From the NCBI GenBank assembly GCA_022457155.1, contig JAJGOT010000275.1:681001-745000 (forward strand): a stretch of DNA of 64,000 nucleotides, given 5' to 3'. Shown in pieces: positions 1 to 11,303 of the stretch. How positions within the stretch are numbered: position 1 is the first letter of the stretch; the number at the start of each line of letters is the position of its first letter. The notes beneath the pieces were generated by a model. It was not told the origin of the DNA. It saw only the letters and a list, made by a program, of their open reading frames with translations, and ran no database searches. A program made the position numbers and the translations under genes. This stretch comes from Cladopsammia gracilis (Eukaryota; Cnidaria; Anthozoa; Scleractinia; Dendrophylliidae).

Positions 1-180
1 TTTTGGTTTTACTTCTGATTGGTTGAGAAAGTGGGGAGAGAGATTTTAGCCAATTGCAAAACGTAGCAAAAACAAAAAACCAAAACAAATTTCTTCGCAC
101 CCTATGTGACAGTTGGTGCGAAAAGGAGCATTGATGATAAATCTCTAAATTAGTTTTTGACATTCAATTCAAAACTGCTC
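1..180 (+). mobile_element. Partial copy of CCAAT-rich TA-target MITE
   Basis: The left part is cut by the window edge. The internal segment (GATTGGTTGAGAAAG, then AGATTTTAGCCAATTGCAAA) and the right terminus (CATTCAATTCAAAACTGCTC) match fuller copies at 31735-31974 and 37778-38400 and an inverted copy at 29223-29437. It is diverged and carries an insertion between the internal part and the terminus. Confidence 0.75.
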
Positions 181-762
181 CAAATTGAGTACAGTGGTAT
201 AGTAATTGCATAAATTGACATGAATTTTGTATAGTTTTGCATTGAAAATGACAGGTCGCTCTTGTTTAGACCCGGTTAGAACAATGCTTTCTAAATTGGT
301 TTTTCCAATAATAATTGAATATCGTAAAAGCTTGGAACAAACCTGAGAGAGCTTCAGGAAATACCCTTTAGTTGGAAGTGTTAAGTTCTCCCTTCTGTCC
401 ACTACAACTGTGTGCTAAAAATACAATACCAGTACAAATTACAATGATAGGAGTCTTTAAAGCATGTTATGTACAGTGAAATCTCTCTAACTCGAGCACG
501 GCCTTGGGACCAGCTTAGCTGTCCATTTTAGAGTGGTGTAGGTAAACTTTATTTAAACACGGTGTCAATTCATAATACATGCTCTTCCATCGAGCCATGT
601 TTTTAAACAACAATAAATTAATTACTTAACTAATATTAACTTGATATGCCTTAATGTGACTGCGTGATGCAGTTATGAGTCATATGTGTCAAGTTATTTG
701 GCTGTGTGACCGCGTGATGCGGTTCCAGTCAAAGCCCACATTTCACCGTTGCTCACCACAGA

Positions 763-834
763 GTTCTAGTAGCTCAGTGGTAGAGCATCCGACTGGATCA
801 CGGAGGGTCGTGAGTTCGAATCCCATCTGGAACT
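763..834 (+). tRNA. tRNA-like sequence (anticodon loop GGA), probably SINE head or pseudogene
   Basis: A 72-nt cloverleaf can be drawn. Acceptor GTTCTAG pairs fully with CTGGAAC, the D arm is GCTC/GAGC, the anticodon stem TCCGA/ACGGA has one A-A mismatch, and the T loop is TTCGAAT with one A-C mismatch in its stem. The loop CTGGATC would give anticodon GGA (Ser), but the variable region is only 5 nt whereas serine tRNAs have a long arm, so a true tRNA-Ser is unlikely. A short hairpin (831-853) containing T6, a possible Pol III stop, follows directly. A tRNA-derived repeat is the better reading. Confidence 0.5.
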
Positions 835-1929
835 CGGAAATTTTTTCCGAGTTGGGATGCTGGTTTTCATTCATGTTTAATTTAAATTATCTAACTAAAT
901 TAATTATCTATACAAGATTATACTAAAAACTATAAAAGCTATCCTTTATTAATTATCATTAAATTAGATAGAAATTAAATGCATGATTTAAATGAGCTAA
1001 GAGTGGAGTGTATCTTAGCGCTCAAAGGCAAGCTGTTCCAGAGAACAGAACCGCGATATTGAAAACTTCGTTTGCCTGCTTCAGTACTCAGTCTATGAAT
1101 GAAAAGGTTGTATTTTGAATTTCTTAGATTATATATGTGAGTGAACACTGGATGTAGCTTTAAAAATACTTTTTATATAGCTGAGTCGGAGAAAGATTAT
1201 GGAGAGTCTTAAACAAATAATTGCTTGTTGCTATGAATGCCTGCGCTCCACAGATTTCCAACCAAGGTCACCAAGTAAAGGCGGTGGAAGATCTAACATT
1301 TAAGTCAGAGAAAGTGATTAAACGTGCAGCCCTATATGACACACCTATACGGCCCCATACGGAGTTACAATAATGAAAGTATGGTTGGATGAGAGCTTTA
1401 TAGATCATAATAAGAGTTTCACAGGGAACCAAGTTCCTGACACGTTTGATAGCCCCGAGACCTGCGGATGCTTTTTTGACAATATTGTCAATATGTCAAA
1501 ATATGAGAGTCCCACTATAAGCTCTCATCCAAATCAATGTGTTTTACCGTTGTATAGAGAGTTTGTATGTAGTTACAGACAAACAAGTGAACTTCAGCTT
1601 AAAACAGCCAAGCACTGATGTCTGAATTTGACAGCTGTCCACCTTAGAGAGCTGTCCATCTTATAGGTGTCCATATTGAGGGAGTTGAATGCACAGTGAA
1701 CTCTCTCAAAGCCCGACACCTTCAGAACCAGCTTTAGCCGTCTGCCTTGATGAGGTGTCTACCTTATAGAGAGTAAAGTTACAGACAAACAAGTGAAATT
1801 CATCCTGAACTAGCCAAGCACTGATGTCTACCTTAGAAATAGAAAGGTGGTGACCTTAGGGAGTTGTCTGCCTTATAGAGAGTTAACTTACAGACAAACA
1901 AGTGTGAAATTCAGCTGGAAACAGCCAAG

Positions 1930-2215
1930 CACTGGTGTTCACCTTAGAAATGTGTCTACCTTACTGGTGTGTCCACCTTACAGGGTTGTCTACCCTACAA
2001 GAGTTTCCATCTTACGGCGTGTCTGCCTTACAGGGGTGTCTGCCTTACAGGGGTGTCTGCCTTACAGGAGTGTCCACCATACTGGGGTATCCACCTTACA
2101 GTGGTGTCCACCTTACAGGGTTGTCCACCTTACAGGGGTGTCCACCTTACAGGAATGTCCACCTTACAGGGGTGCCCACCTTACAGGGGTGTCTGCCTTA
2201 CAGGGGTGTCTGCTC
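1930..2215. repeat. 17-bp tandem repeat (about 16 copies)
   Basis: The unit is close to TTACAGGGGTGTCTGCC, with TCCACC alternating with TCTGCC. Because 17 is not a multiple of 3 and no phase makes a stop, all three plus frames are open and give a spurious 17-residue periodic peptide. Looser relatives of the unit lie upstream at 1620-1930. It is not a gene. Confidence 0.9.
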
Positions 2216-2668
2216 TTGAAGGAGTTGACTATACATGTATTCTCCTGATGAAAACTATTACCATAAGCTTAGCAGACAAGTTAGTGCACTTTTCAGTGAA
2301 TTGCCAGCTTGCTCCTGGACGGCAAAAAAAAAGCATTTTTAGATGGCCCGTTCATGCCTGACAACCTCGGGACCAACTTTAGCCGTCTGCCAAGTGAAGA
2401 AGTGTCTTTAGGGAGTTGACTGAATGTATTCTTCAGATGGAAACTATTACCACAAGCTAAGCAGATAAGTTGTTACCTTTAGTGCACTTTTCACTGAATG
2501 GCCAGCTTGCTCCCGTACAGCAAAAGATGCATTTTTAGATAGCCCTGTTATGTCACGCCACACTCCTTCCCATGACAAGGAGTGCTGCCCAATAACAGAA
2601 GGAAACTAAAACAAAACAAAAATAAATAAATTTTACTGTATCGAACACATTTCACTTTGCACATGGAT

Positions 2669-3060
2669 TAAAGGGACGCTGTCCTGGCCGAAATATCTTG
2701 TTTCTTATTATGGCCAGGAGCTTGCTTTAAGCTTGTTTTATTCTCTTAAAAAAAAAAAGAAAAGTGATGAATGCAAAGAAATATGAACTAAAAAGACAAA
2801 ATAACAACTAAAAGCCTCAAAATTCTACCAGAATGGAAACTTCGAATTCTTGACCACCTGTCATGAAATCAAAATTTACTGATGAACTGTATGTAACCCA
2901 CTTCCATCCTTGCAATCCTGCACTTTTTTCACCAAACTGCTGCTTCTGTTTTGCTTTATATAATCTTTTAATCCAATTTATTTGTATATTTGGTGGCATT
3001 TGGTGATATAACATGTAAATTAATTAAGCCAGGAGCCCATCTCCTGTTAAGCCAGGAGCC
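2669..3060. mobile_element. Non-autonomous DNA element, family with copies near 34770 and 40920
   Basis: It starts AAAGGGACGCTGTCCTGGCC and shares long interior stretches (GAATTCTTGACCACCTGTCA, TTTGGTGGCATTTGGTGATA) with 34770-35255. The copy at 40920-41163 shows termini GGGACACTATCCCG and CAGCCGGGACAGTGT. A direct duplication of TTAAGCCAGGAGCCCATC sits at the right edge. A 65-aa open stretch on the minus strand is repeat sequence, not a gene. Confidence 0.65.
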
Positions 3061-3259
3061 CATCAGGCAAAAATTGTGTTATTTCGGTGGGACATCCACG
3101 CTCTTAAAAATAATTTCTAATAATCTCTAATTGATTTTTAAGTCGTAGAAGAAAGCATTCAAATCTCAGCGTACCATTGCAAGCATTTGTAGCGAAAACG
3201 TGGTATTTGGCGATGATGAGAATGTGATTGAGCATTTTCTTATTATGTTTTTCTTTATG

Positions 3260-3545
3260 CTAACCATATAAGGTCATGCTTTCATGTAATGCTATTTTTT
3301 CATTGAACGTTGCATGCCACGAGCTAACAAATTGGTTCCAAAAAAGTGACGATTCACTACAGTTACACAGCATGTGTGTTAGAGATTGAGGTTCGCTCCT
3401 GCATAGGGCACAAATATCATTGTCCGTTAAACCGGCTTGATGTAAACTGACCTGCGTAGGTAGAATATTGTGGATTATTTTAAGTTGCAAAGAAAAAATC
3501 AAACCTTTAATGTCATACAGAACAGTTGTGTCAGTGAAAATTATA
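3260..3545 (-). pseudogene. Non-LTR retrotransposon fragment (zf-RVT C-terminal part)
   Basis: The minus-strand peptide contains KIIHNILPTQVSLHQAG, then DICALCRSEPQSLTHMLCNC and SSLFWNQF. This is the Cys-x2-Cys...His...Cys arrangement of the zinc-binding domain (zf-RVT type) found after the reverse transcriptase in many LINE-like elements. No reverse transcriptase catalytic region is present next to it, so this is a 5'-truncated relic. It lies on the same strand as SAMM50, probably inside a downstream SAMM50 intron, and it contributes no recognisable SAMM50 residues. Confidence 0.8.
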
Positions 3546-4349
3546 GTTACCGCAAAATCCATGAGGAGTCCTTGTGTTGCTTCCTGGTGTGAACACATTG
3601 GTACATCTGCAGTTGAAAGTTGACCTGCAAAGGTGAAACTATACAACATTGTGTTAAAAATAGTCTTTGTGTGAATGAATTACAGTAGTATGCAAACAAG
3701 GATTCATTTTAATCCATACCAGCAGTTTAAATTGTTTAAGTAAACATTACCCTAATCTGTATTCACCAACTACCAGTACTTACGAATGACCCATGGAGGG
3801 TACTCCAAATTTAAAGTGACGAGGACGTGTGAAGGACATACATTGTACCGTTGATATTTTCGATTTCAGGATTTTTTTGGTTAAGAACATTTTGGCAAGT
3901 ATTTTTTGGGCTGGCTAGAGAGAAGTAGAGATTTCTTGGAGTATTCAAAACAATATGAAGATTCATGGTAAAGAATTTCTGATGTGTGTAGTGCCTGTGT
4001 AGTGCTACAAATAAAGTACAACCAAACTTGTTATACCATTTAATCCCTTCTGGGTATTTTTAAGGTTCAAATTTCAGCACAAGTTTTTTTTTGGTTTAAT
4101 TTTGGTTCAGGGGATTTTATTGGGTTTTGATTTTTGCCCCCATTTGCACATCCCTGTCACTTTAAATCTGAAGTACCCCCCCCCCCCCCCCCCCCATATT
4201 CAAGAACACACCATACTGGGTCAGCTGGACCAGTTTAGACAAATAATTGATGGTAAACATCCTGATAAGTCTGAGTTGCAATATTTCAGCCACTATCCGT
4301 AAAACAAATGACATTTAAATAAAAAATATTAATAAAACAATAAACAAAC

Positions 4350-7300
4350 CTTCTTTCTGGTTTCCCAGGAGTGGGCTTAAAGAATGCAAGCTAAATGAAA
4401 AGAAAGTTCGGCTTCAACGTTAAAAATCAACACACCACAGTTGAGTTGCCATGTAACTGATTTAATTTTGATACCTAAGGGAGTGTTGATTTAGTCCAAC
4501 ATATTGACTGAAAGCTCAGGGCAAGAACATCCTATGTGACTTTTGGTTACTTGCAAAAATGGTTACATTTAAATGACACTGGCTAGCTTAATACAAATGG
4601 GTATGAAGAAGAAGTTTGATTGACTCAAAGTAATTAAAATCTACACTTTTAAAGTAGCCAGACACAGACTTTCATTTGCATCAAATACCATTCTCAAATG
4701 GAGATTGTTCAAAAGGCACCTTCTTTAACCTTTGATGTTTGATTAGGAGTGAAATGTCCTGCACTCACTTGATATGACATTCTTGTTCTGGTTCCAAATG
4801 AAAGGTCTGCTTTCACTTGTTCTGCTCTACCAAACACATTGTTGAACCGACTACCAAACAGCTATAAAAAGTAAAGACAGATTTGGACAGGTAATGTCAG
4901 GCACAAATGACAAACAACAACTTTGACTGTCTGTTTTTACATTAATTAATGCTGGGTGTCAGCTTACAAGGGGTGCCTCTAACAGTCACTTAAATGTGAA
5001 CAGGCCATAATGACAACAATGACTCAAAACTAACACACCCACAATAACAGTGGCGCCCACAATGAAATCCAACATCCAAAGGAATTTCGAGTGACACAAG
5101 CAATATATTACAGTGGGGCCCCAATTTTACGAATCCCTCCATAACGAAGATCCTGCTATAACAAATGATGTTCTTCAGCCCAGTTAGAGTATTAAAAAAT
5201 GTATGCAACAGGACCCCAATACAACAAAGCCCCATTTTCCCAGTCCCTTGGCACTTTCTTATATCAGGGTTTCACTGTAACTCAAAATGACATCTGGATG
5301 TCCAGTTGATTATTGCACAGCTACAGTGATTATTATTTATTTCAGTTTCTAGATGTACATGTAATGTACATAGGAATCCCAATTTCTATAATAGGTTGGT
5401 TAAGAGACTGTGCTCAACCTGTCCCAAATCAGTGATCTTATACAAGCTAAGGGGACATGCACAGGTCTGTTTCATATATTAGCACTTTGAAATACATGTA
5501 CTGTATATCCTTATCACATACATAGAGTAAAGGAAACATATTCTAAAAGGGGATACTAATGACTTTTATTATGCAGTTCCTTAGGTGTCCTTATTTGTGA
5601 GCATGACGAGAATTATTTCTATACTCACCATGCTGCCCTCATTGTTACCAATTTGGGTTCCTGTGGAGCTGGTTAAAAAATGTTTTTCTTTGACTTGAAA
5701 TGTGATATCATATCCATTTGGGTGGGCAGAGGGACCTACATGTATAACAAAACTGTTTTTAAAAAAAGAGCAGCAAAAAGAGTGACAGAAACATCATTAC
5801 ATGCATGTGACCTCTGAGACTGATTAATTTTTCATGATGTTAGCATGCCTTCTCTGCTTATTAAATTTATCTTCTGCTTAGATTATCTACAGCTTTATTT
5901 TTGAGAATGTGGGCAGCATGGTGGTCTAGTGGTTAGCGCGTCACACTTTCAACCTGAAGGTCGGTGGTTCGAGCCTGGTCTCTGCCGTCATGTTGTTTCC
6001 TTAGACAAGAAACTTTACACCACACTGTCTCTCTCCACCAAGGTGTATAAACGGGAACCGGCGACAAAATGCTGGGGGTAACCCTGCGATGGACTAGCAT
6101 CCCATCCAGGGGGGAGTAGCAATATTCCTAGTTGCTTCATGCTACGGAAACCGGGTTAAGCTCCGGCCGTGTGGGCCATCGTGGCCCGAGTGCGACTTAT
6201 TATATTTTTTGAGAATGCTCTACACCACATCCTGACATGACTCCTATCATTGTTTAAGGTAGGTAAGGTAATGCCACACATGAGCCACTCACACGGCCAA
6301 AGCTTAACCCAGTTTCTCTAGCATGAAGCAACTAGGAATATGGCTACTCCCCCCTGGATGGGATGCTAGTCCGTCACAAGGTTACACCCAGCTGGGGTTT
6401 TTCTCAATACAACGTGCACGTTGACTGGTTGATTCATGGTCACGTGACATCTAACAAACAAACTGTTTCCTGCCAATTGTCCTAAGTGGGCAACACTTGC
6501 AAAAGCAGGCAACAATTTTGACCACAGAGGGTAACATTGCACTGTTGCCCACTAGCGCACGTGATCAGACCATGACAAAAGGTGGCACGATTATGATGGG
6601 ATTGATGTTTACCTCGAGTGCTTGGCGCATATTTCAAACTGTGTTGTGTTGTGGTTTTTGTGTTGCTATATAACAAATCACTTAATGACTGATCCCTCGG
6701 GAAACATGGAATTTTGTTTCCCTTGAATCAAGATGTTTTCCTCGACTGCGTCTCGAGAAATTTTGAGATTCTCGGGAAACAAAATTCAGTTTCCCTCGGA
6801 ACTAGTCATTAGTGTTTGGTAAAGTATCTTGTCTAAGGAAACAACATCATGGCAAAACCAGGCCTTGAACCACAGACCTTCAGATCTGAAGACCAACACA
6901 CTAACCACTATAGCACCACACCTCCACTTTATAAAATTATGTCAGTAAAATTGCGTTGTTACCTGAGCTTGTGTCAATCAGCAGATCAACATCGCTGAAA
7001 ACATCGAGATTTTGAAGGTTCTCTTTTGCCTCAAATGCCAAGGTTAACAGCTGCCAAATTAAAAAAAGAAAATGCATTATAATACTACATGTTCACTAGA
7101 TTAAGATGATAAATGATGACTGAAAAATGTGGAGTATTATATGCATCTCAAAGAAGTCAACAAACAGGGTGGAGTAGAATTCGGGAGACAACAGTCTGGC
7201 AATAGGGAGAAAATCGTGTGTATGATGGTAAGATGTGCGGGACTTTCTAAAATGAAAAATAGTCTATAATAATAATAATCATTATTATATTCTCTACTTG

Positions 7301-10300
7301 AAAATGCTGAAAATGTTCTCAATTAAATAAACTTAAGATGTATAATTGCAATGTATATTGTGGTTTAATTTTTCTTGGGTTTGAATTTTTCAAACCAATT
7401 TAATTTTTATTTTCCTATCTCAGCTTCATTACCATATTCTGAGACAAAGGAAAACAAAAATTAAACAGGTTTGAAAATTTTCAAATCAAAGGGACATTTT
7501 GTTTCAGTAAGCTCACCTCACGGAAATTTGTAGCCTCTAAGACTCGTTTGATGCCAGGAACTAAAATATCTTTTTTGGTTCTCCAATATCCTTCAATATT
7601 AACATGCTGAACAACAGCCTGGAAAAAGAACATGAGTAGAGAAATATAAGACTGCAAAGAATGTACTGCTGCATCAAGAGAATGAAAATGTGGTTATGAA
7701 ATTTGCTAACATTATTAACAACTACGGAAACAAAGATATTACTGTAAATGCCTAAAGGATATATGTAAAGTGCACATTTATTTTATAGTCAGTAAATGAA
7801 TGATACTTAAACAGTGGGCATATCACATGCTTAAAGGCCCAGTATCATCCAAAATGCATTGTGTGCCCAATGCCTCGACGATTGAATTTAACGCAGTCAA
7901 AAGTTCCTGAAAGATCTAATCATGAGCGAGCTCGTCATTTGAAAACAAAAACAAACAACCCCGAAGCCGAATGGGTGATACTGGGCCTTTAACAAGCTTT
8001 TTGTGAGTGAGAATAAGATCAGACATCAGCTAATGAAGGTGCCTCTATGCAGCCGCTATTGGTCCACCATTGTTCTCCCCCCCCCCCCCCACCCCACTCA
8101 TTAATAAGTTATTTATCAGCATTTTTTAACTTACTGGTTTGGCCATAAACTCCTTTGCAGTTTCTTTAAGCTGAGAATTGACTTCATCCTCTGTCCCCTC
8201 CTGGATATCAAATACATTAATTTATTATATTCTATGTAAATTATAATTATCGTGAATTATGGTGCCCTTGGTATCCAAGGGCACCAGGGACAAGAGTTCT
8301 TCAATCTCCCTTTTTTATCTCTAGAGGTTGGCATCTCTGCTGTATGGGGTAACATGACATGATGACATTGAGTAGCCCAGTACCCCATGTGCAGGGCTAT
8401 TATTAAGATTTAAGACAGGCGTTGCTCTGATCTTAACACCCGTAACAATCTTGTTGCTTTGTCAGTCAATTTAACCTATAACAGGCAAGATCACCCGTAA
8501 CATCAGGGTCTCATCAAGTGCACTCACCCGTAACAGATGCTACAGGTGATGGTCCTTAATGACAGCCCTGATGTGCACCTCTTTTTTCATCTGTTCTCTT
8601 TAACAATATAAACTTTATTGTTATCAGGGCTAGGGACATTGTTTAGCTATTTTATCTATTGTTTACTCAACCAATAGTGTTGCTGCTTCAGTGAGGTGCT
8701 GTTTGCCCCACCCCACCCCCAAGAGTGAAATTTAACATGGCCCCAAGAGGAGTAGTCCAGTACCTTTAACAATAGGCTTTATTGTTATCAGGGCTGGGGA
8801 CATTGTTTAACTATTTTATCTATTGTTTACTCAACCAATAGTGTTGCTGCTTCAGTGAGGTGCTGTTTGCCCCACCCCACCCCCAAGAGGAGTAGTCCAG
8901 TACCTTTAACAATAGGCTTTATTGTTATCAGGGCTGGGGACATTGTTTAGCTATTTTATCTATTGTTTACTCAACCAATAGTGTTGCTGCTTCAGTGAGG
9001 TGCCCCACCCCACCCCCAAGAGTGAAATTTAACATGGCCCCAAGAGGAGTAGTCCAGTACCTTTAACAATAGACTTTATTGTTATCAGGGCTGGGGACAT
9101 TGTTTAGCTATTTTATCTATTGTTTACTCAACCAATAGTGTTGCCGCTTCAGTGAGGTGCTGTTTGTCCCGCCCCACCCCACCCCCAAGAGTGACCTCTT
9201 ACATTTGCTGTTATCAGTAGACACAAATATGGTTAATCTCTCATAACAGAGTTGATTTCAAGTAAAAGTGTTCCAAGCTAGCACTGGGGAATTGGCTCTT
9301 CCTGACCTGGGGATGGGGTATATTAAAGATGTAAAGGGAATGAAATATTACAAATTCCCAGGTGGGGGGATGCCTGGGCGATGCTAAAATTAACTTTATA
9401 ACTTAACTTTATTATTATATCAAATTCAGGATATATCTACTAAAAATCTATCAACAAAATCATTTACATGCAATCACGTCAATAAATAAATAAATAAATA
9501 AAAATGTATTATTGTAAAAAACTAAGATCTAATAGGCTATAAAAACAAAAAAAATGCAAATAAATACAGAGATGGAGCTTTTCATTCAAATGCAGTTTTG
9601 CTTGACGTTTTCACTACATTTGAATGAAAAGCTTGATCTCTTTATTGCCGAGGAGTTATTCAGAGCAATTTGCAGGGAGTAATAATTTAAATCTGAGGAA
9701 ACTTTCTTTGGTAATTTAATGATAATTTGTGAGACCTATGGAATGTTTTGACCACTAATATTTCAAACATGAAAAAACACATGTTAAAAATGTTTCAGGG
9801 ATTTATTCAAAATCGAACTGTTTAATTTGTTTGAAATTTTCCCATTTAGTGTGCTACACTGTGCAGATTATAGCAAATTTACATGTATTTGCTTGTTGTG
9901 GGTAGCCCCAAAATTGAAAGATAATTAGGAAAAACTGTTTTTTGCCATGTTTGTTTACCGTTGCTATGGAAATGCTGATTAGTATAAAAAGAGCATCGCC
10001 CAAAACTTTCATCCAAGCCTAACATGTGGTATCAAATTTAGATTCATTGAGCTAAAGTAAGATTATGTACAGCTATGTACAGCTATCAATTAACGTTGTC
10101 GGATGAAAGCTTAAAGCCAAGACCGCAAGGTAGTATGGGTTAGGTTAATAGCCATTGCATAAAAATTCCATACTACCTTGCAGTCTTGGCTTTTCGCCTT
10201 TTTCATCCGACAACGTTAATTGAAATAGCTGTATACGCACATTCAAAAAGGGAAGTGTGACCCAAAAAAAATCTTCTTGAAGCCACCTTAATTTAAAATA

Positions 10301-11189
10301 AAAAAAAACAAGTAGAAACTAAAATAGTTTGGCAAATGACCGGTACTTATTCTTGGCTTGCACTTACGTCATATCATGTCATATCAAAATTCAGAAGCAT
10401 TAAAAAACGGATTTCGATTCCAAAATGTTTATGGAATTGTAGAGAGTTTAAAACTACAAATCTGGGACAAATTTTAATGCGCCAGATCATTTCGTTCAAG
10501 AGTTATAGGTGAACAGGTTTTAGACGTTTTTAGTGAAAATGCATGGAGCGGCCACCAACATGGTGGCCAAAACTTCAAAGTCATAATTACGCAAAAAATC
10601 TCATCACAAAAGATTGGATTCACTATAAGTTACATTATATCGGCTTATAAGCATCTATAATGCAAAAATAACTTTCAGCTGTTTCAGTTTTGTTTATATT
10701 CACGGCTTTTTTGAAATAGCGTGACAAATTGCGTGACACATTTAAAACCTTTACAAATCGGAAGCAAACCATCGTTAAAACCTGAAACTTTTTGTGAAGG
10801 ATTGTAACACTGGTATCTTCATACCATGTTAGAAACAGCTTTGTAGGATGCAAAGTTTAGATTTTTTTATTTTTATGACGTCATGTGCAAGCCAAGAATT
10901 AAATGTACCACGTAGAGATCGGTTTATGAACAATGCCATCCGAAGTTCCACGTGTAGAAGCTGGCTGTATATTGAAATTACTATCAGCACTGCCATACTG
11001 CAAGTAGTATGGAATATGACAAGTATCCGTAGACATTCTGGAAAAAACGCTTGCTATTTTCTGCAGTAAGTGTAAATAATTTGAATTACGAAGTACACGA
11101 GACTATAATAAGTATATCAAACGAACCAAATGGACCTTAAAACAAAACGAAAACAGCTTTACAATACTTACCGAAGTATCGTCCGCCAT
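4350..11189 (-). CDS. SAMM50: SAMM50 homologue, sorting and assembly machinery Sam50 (5' seven exons, 3' incomplete)
   Basis: Sam50 is the beta-barrel core of the mitochondrial outer-membrane SAM complex (Omp85/BamA family), which inserts barrel proteins and links to MICOS. Exons in order: 11172-11189, 8135-8200, 7517-7618, 6963-7050, 5629-5735, 4769-4861, 4350-4390. All introns are GT-AG and phases match, giving 171 residues plus a split codon. The start gives MADDTS. POTRA-domain residues AVVQHVNIEGYWRTKKDI and NLQNLDVFSDVDLLIDTSSG match the vertebrate pattern. Then come NGYDITFQV, IGNNEGSM, FGRAEQVKADLSFGTR and LAFFKPTPG, which open the barrel. The remaining roughly 280-300 barrel residues were not found between 1 and 4349; a LINE relic and repeats fill this part, so the other exons are diverged, unseen by me, or beyond the window. 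The gene is divergent from HSPBP1. Confidence 0.93.
5910..6205 (+). mobile_element. tRNA-derived SINE, full copy with 12-bp target duplication
   Basis: The tRNA-like head has an A-box region (TGGTCTAGTGGTTAGCGCG) and B box GGTTCGAGCC at 5966-5975. The body (ACCAAGGTGTATAAACGGG, GGACTAGCATCCCATCCAGG) is shared with copies at 6278-6933, 15640-16003 and 48996-49265. It is flanked by TTTTTGAGAATG at 5898-5909 and again at 6206-6217, a direct sign of LINE-mediated retroposition. It sits in the SAMM50 intron between the 6963-7050 and 5629-5735 exons. Confidence 0.92.
6278..6933 (-). mobile_element. Second SINE copy, minus strand, split by an insertion
   Basis: The tail half lies at 6278-6392 (revcomp of the CATCCCATCCAGGGGGGAG body) and the tRNA-like head at 6819-6933 (CTTGAACCACAGACCTTCAG, then CACTAACCACTATAGCACC). 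About 425 bp of unrelated sequence separates them. With the plus-strand copy 75 bp away, the two SINEs form a large inverted pair in one intron. Confidence 0.88.
6393..6818. mobile_element. Insertion inside a SINE, ending in a foldback hairpin
   Basis: This block interrupts the SINE copy. Its last part is an inverted repeat: TAATGACTGATCCCTCGGGA at 6683 pairs imperfectly with the reverse complement of TCCCTCGGAACTAGTCATTA ending at 6811. Nested ATTTTGTTTCCC/GGGAAACAAAATT arms lie inside. It resembles a foldback or MITE-type element, but its left boundary is not resolved. Confidence 0.6.
7831..7992. mobile_element. Short TIR element (AAAGGCCCAGTATCACC family), copy 1
   Basis: Terminal inverted repeats TTAAAGGCCCAGTATCATCC and GGGTGATACTGGGCCTTTAA bound about 160 bp. 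A second copy lies at 40760-40919 with the same interior (GAGCGAGCTCGTCATTTGAA). The element carries no coding capacity, so it is a MITE. It is in a SAMM50 intron. Confidence 0.88.
8598..9195. repeat. Tandem satellite of about 140-165 bp units (4 copies)
   Basis: Four copies begin CTTTAACAATA(G/T)(G/A)(C/A)TTTATTG near 8598, 8762, 8903 and 9058. They share GGACATTGTTTA, CTCAACCAATAGTGTTGC and CCCCACCCCACCCCCAAGAG. Unit length varies because a block of about 24 bp (AGTGAAATTTAACATGGCCC...) is present or absent. It is intronic in SAMM50. Confidence 0.9.
9575..9634. repeat. Short perfect-arm hairpin
   Basis: GAGCTTTTCATTCAAATG and CATTTGAATGAAAAGCTT are inverted copies about 24 bp apart, preceded by an (AAAT)n run near 9481-9501. 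The function is unknown; it is likely a foldback remnant. Confidence 0.7.
10080..10231. mobile_element. Foldback element in SAMM50 intron 1
   Basis: The arms read ATTAACGTTGTCGGATGAAA...CAAGGTAGTATGG on the left and CCATACTACCTTGC...TTTCATCCGACAACGTTAAT on the right. They are about 55-65 bp each and flank a short loop. There is no coding sequence. It is a typical foldback MITE. Confidence 0.88.
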
Positions 11190-11303
11190 CTTGAAAATCA
11201 GCCCGCTATTCAAAAAGTTAGTTCCCAGTCTTCTGGTGCGCCTGCTAATTATTGTTATTTCTGATTTTCAGTTCTGAAATACGCCAAGTTCAAAGCATAA
11301 ATA
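11190..11303. promoter_or_regulatory. Divergent (bidirectional) promoter region between SAMM50 and HSPBP1
   Basis: Only 114 bp separate the two start codons (minus-strand ATG at 11189, plus-strand ATG at 11304), so both 5' UTRs and core promoters must fit here or overlap the first exons. No clear TATA box is seen. The head-to-head layout is read directly; shared regulation is inferred. Confidence 0.7.

Noticed and set aside
1847..2361. Three overlapping plus-strand ORFs with periodic CLPYRG/TGVS peptides
   Set aside because: They come from a 17-bp tandem repeat read in three frames.
3546..3649. N-terminal part of the 3260-3649 ORF as a SAMM50 exon
   Set aside because: Residues show no match to the SAMM50 barrel after KPTPGKPERR; it is more likely flanking sequence of the LINE relic.
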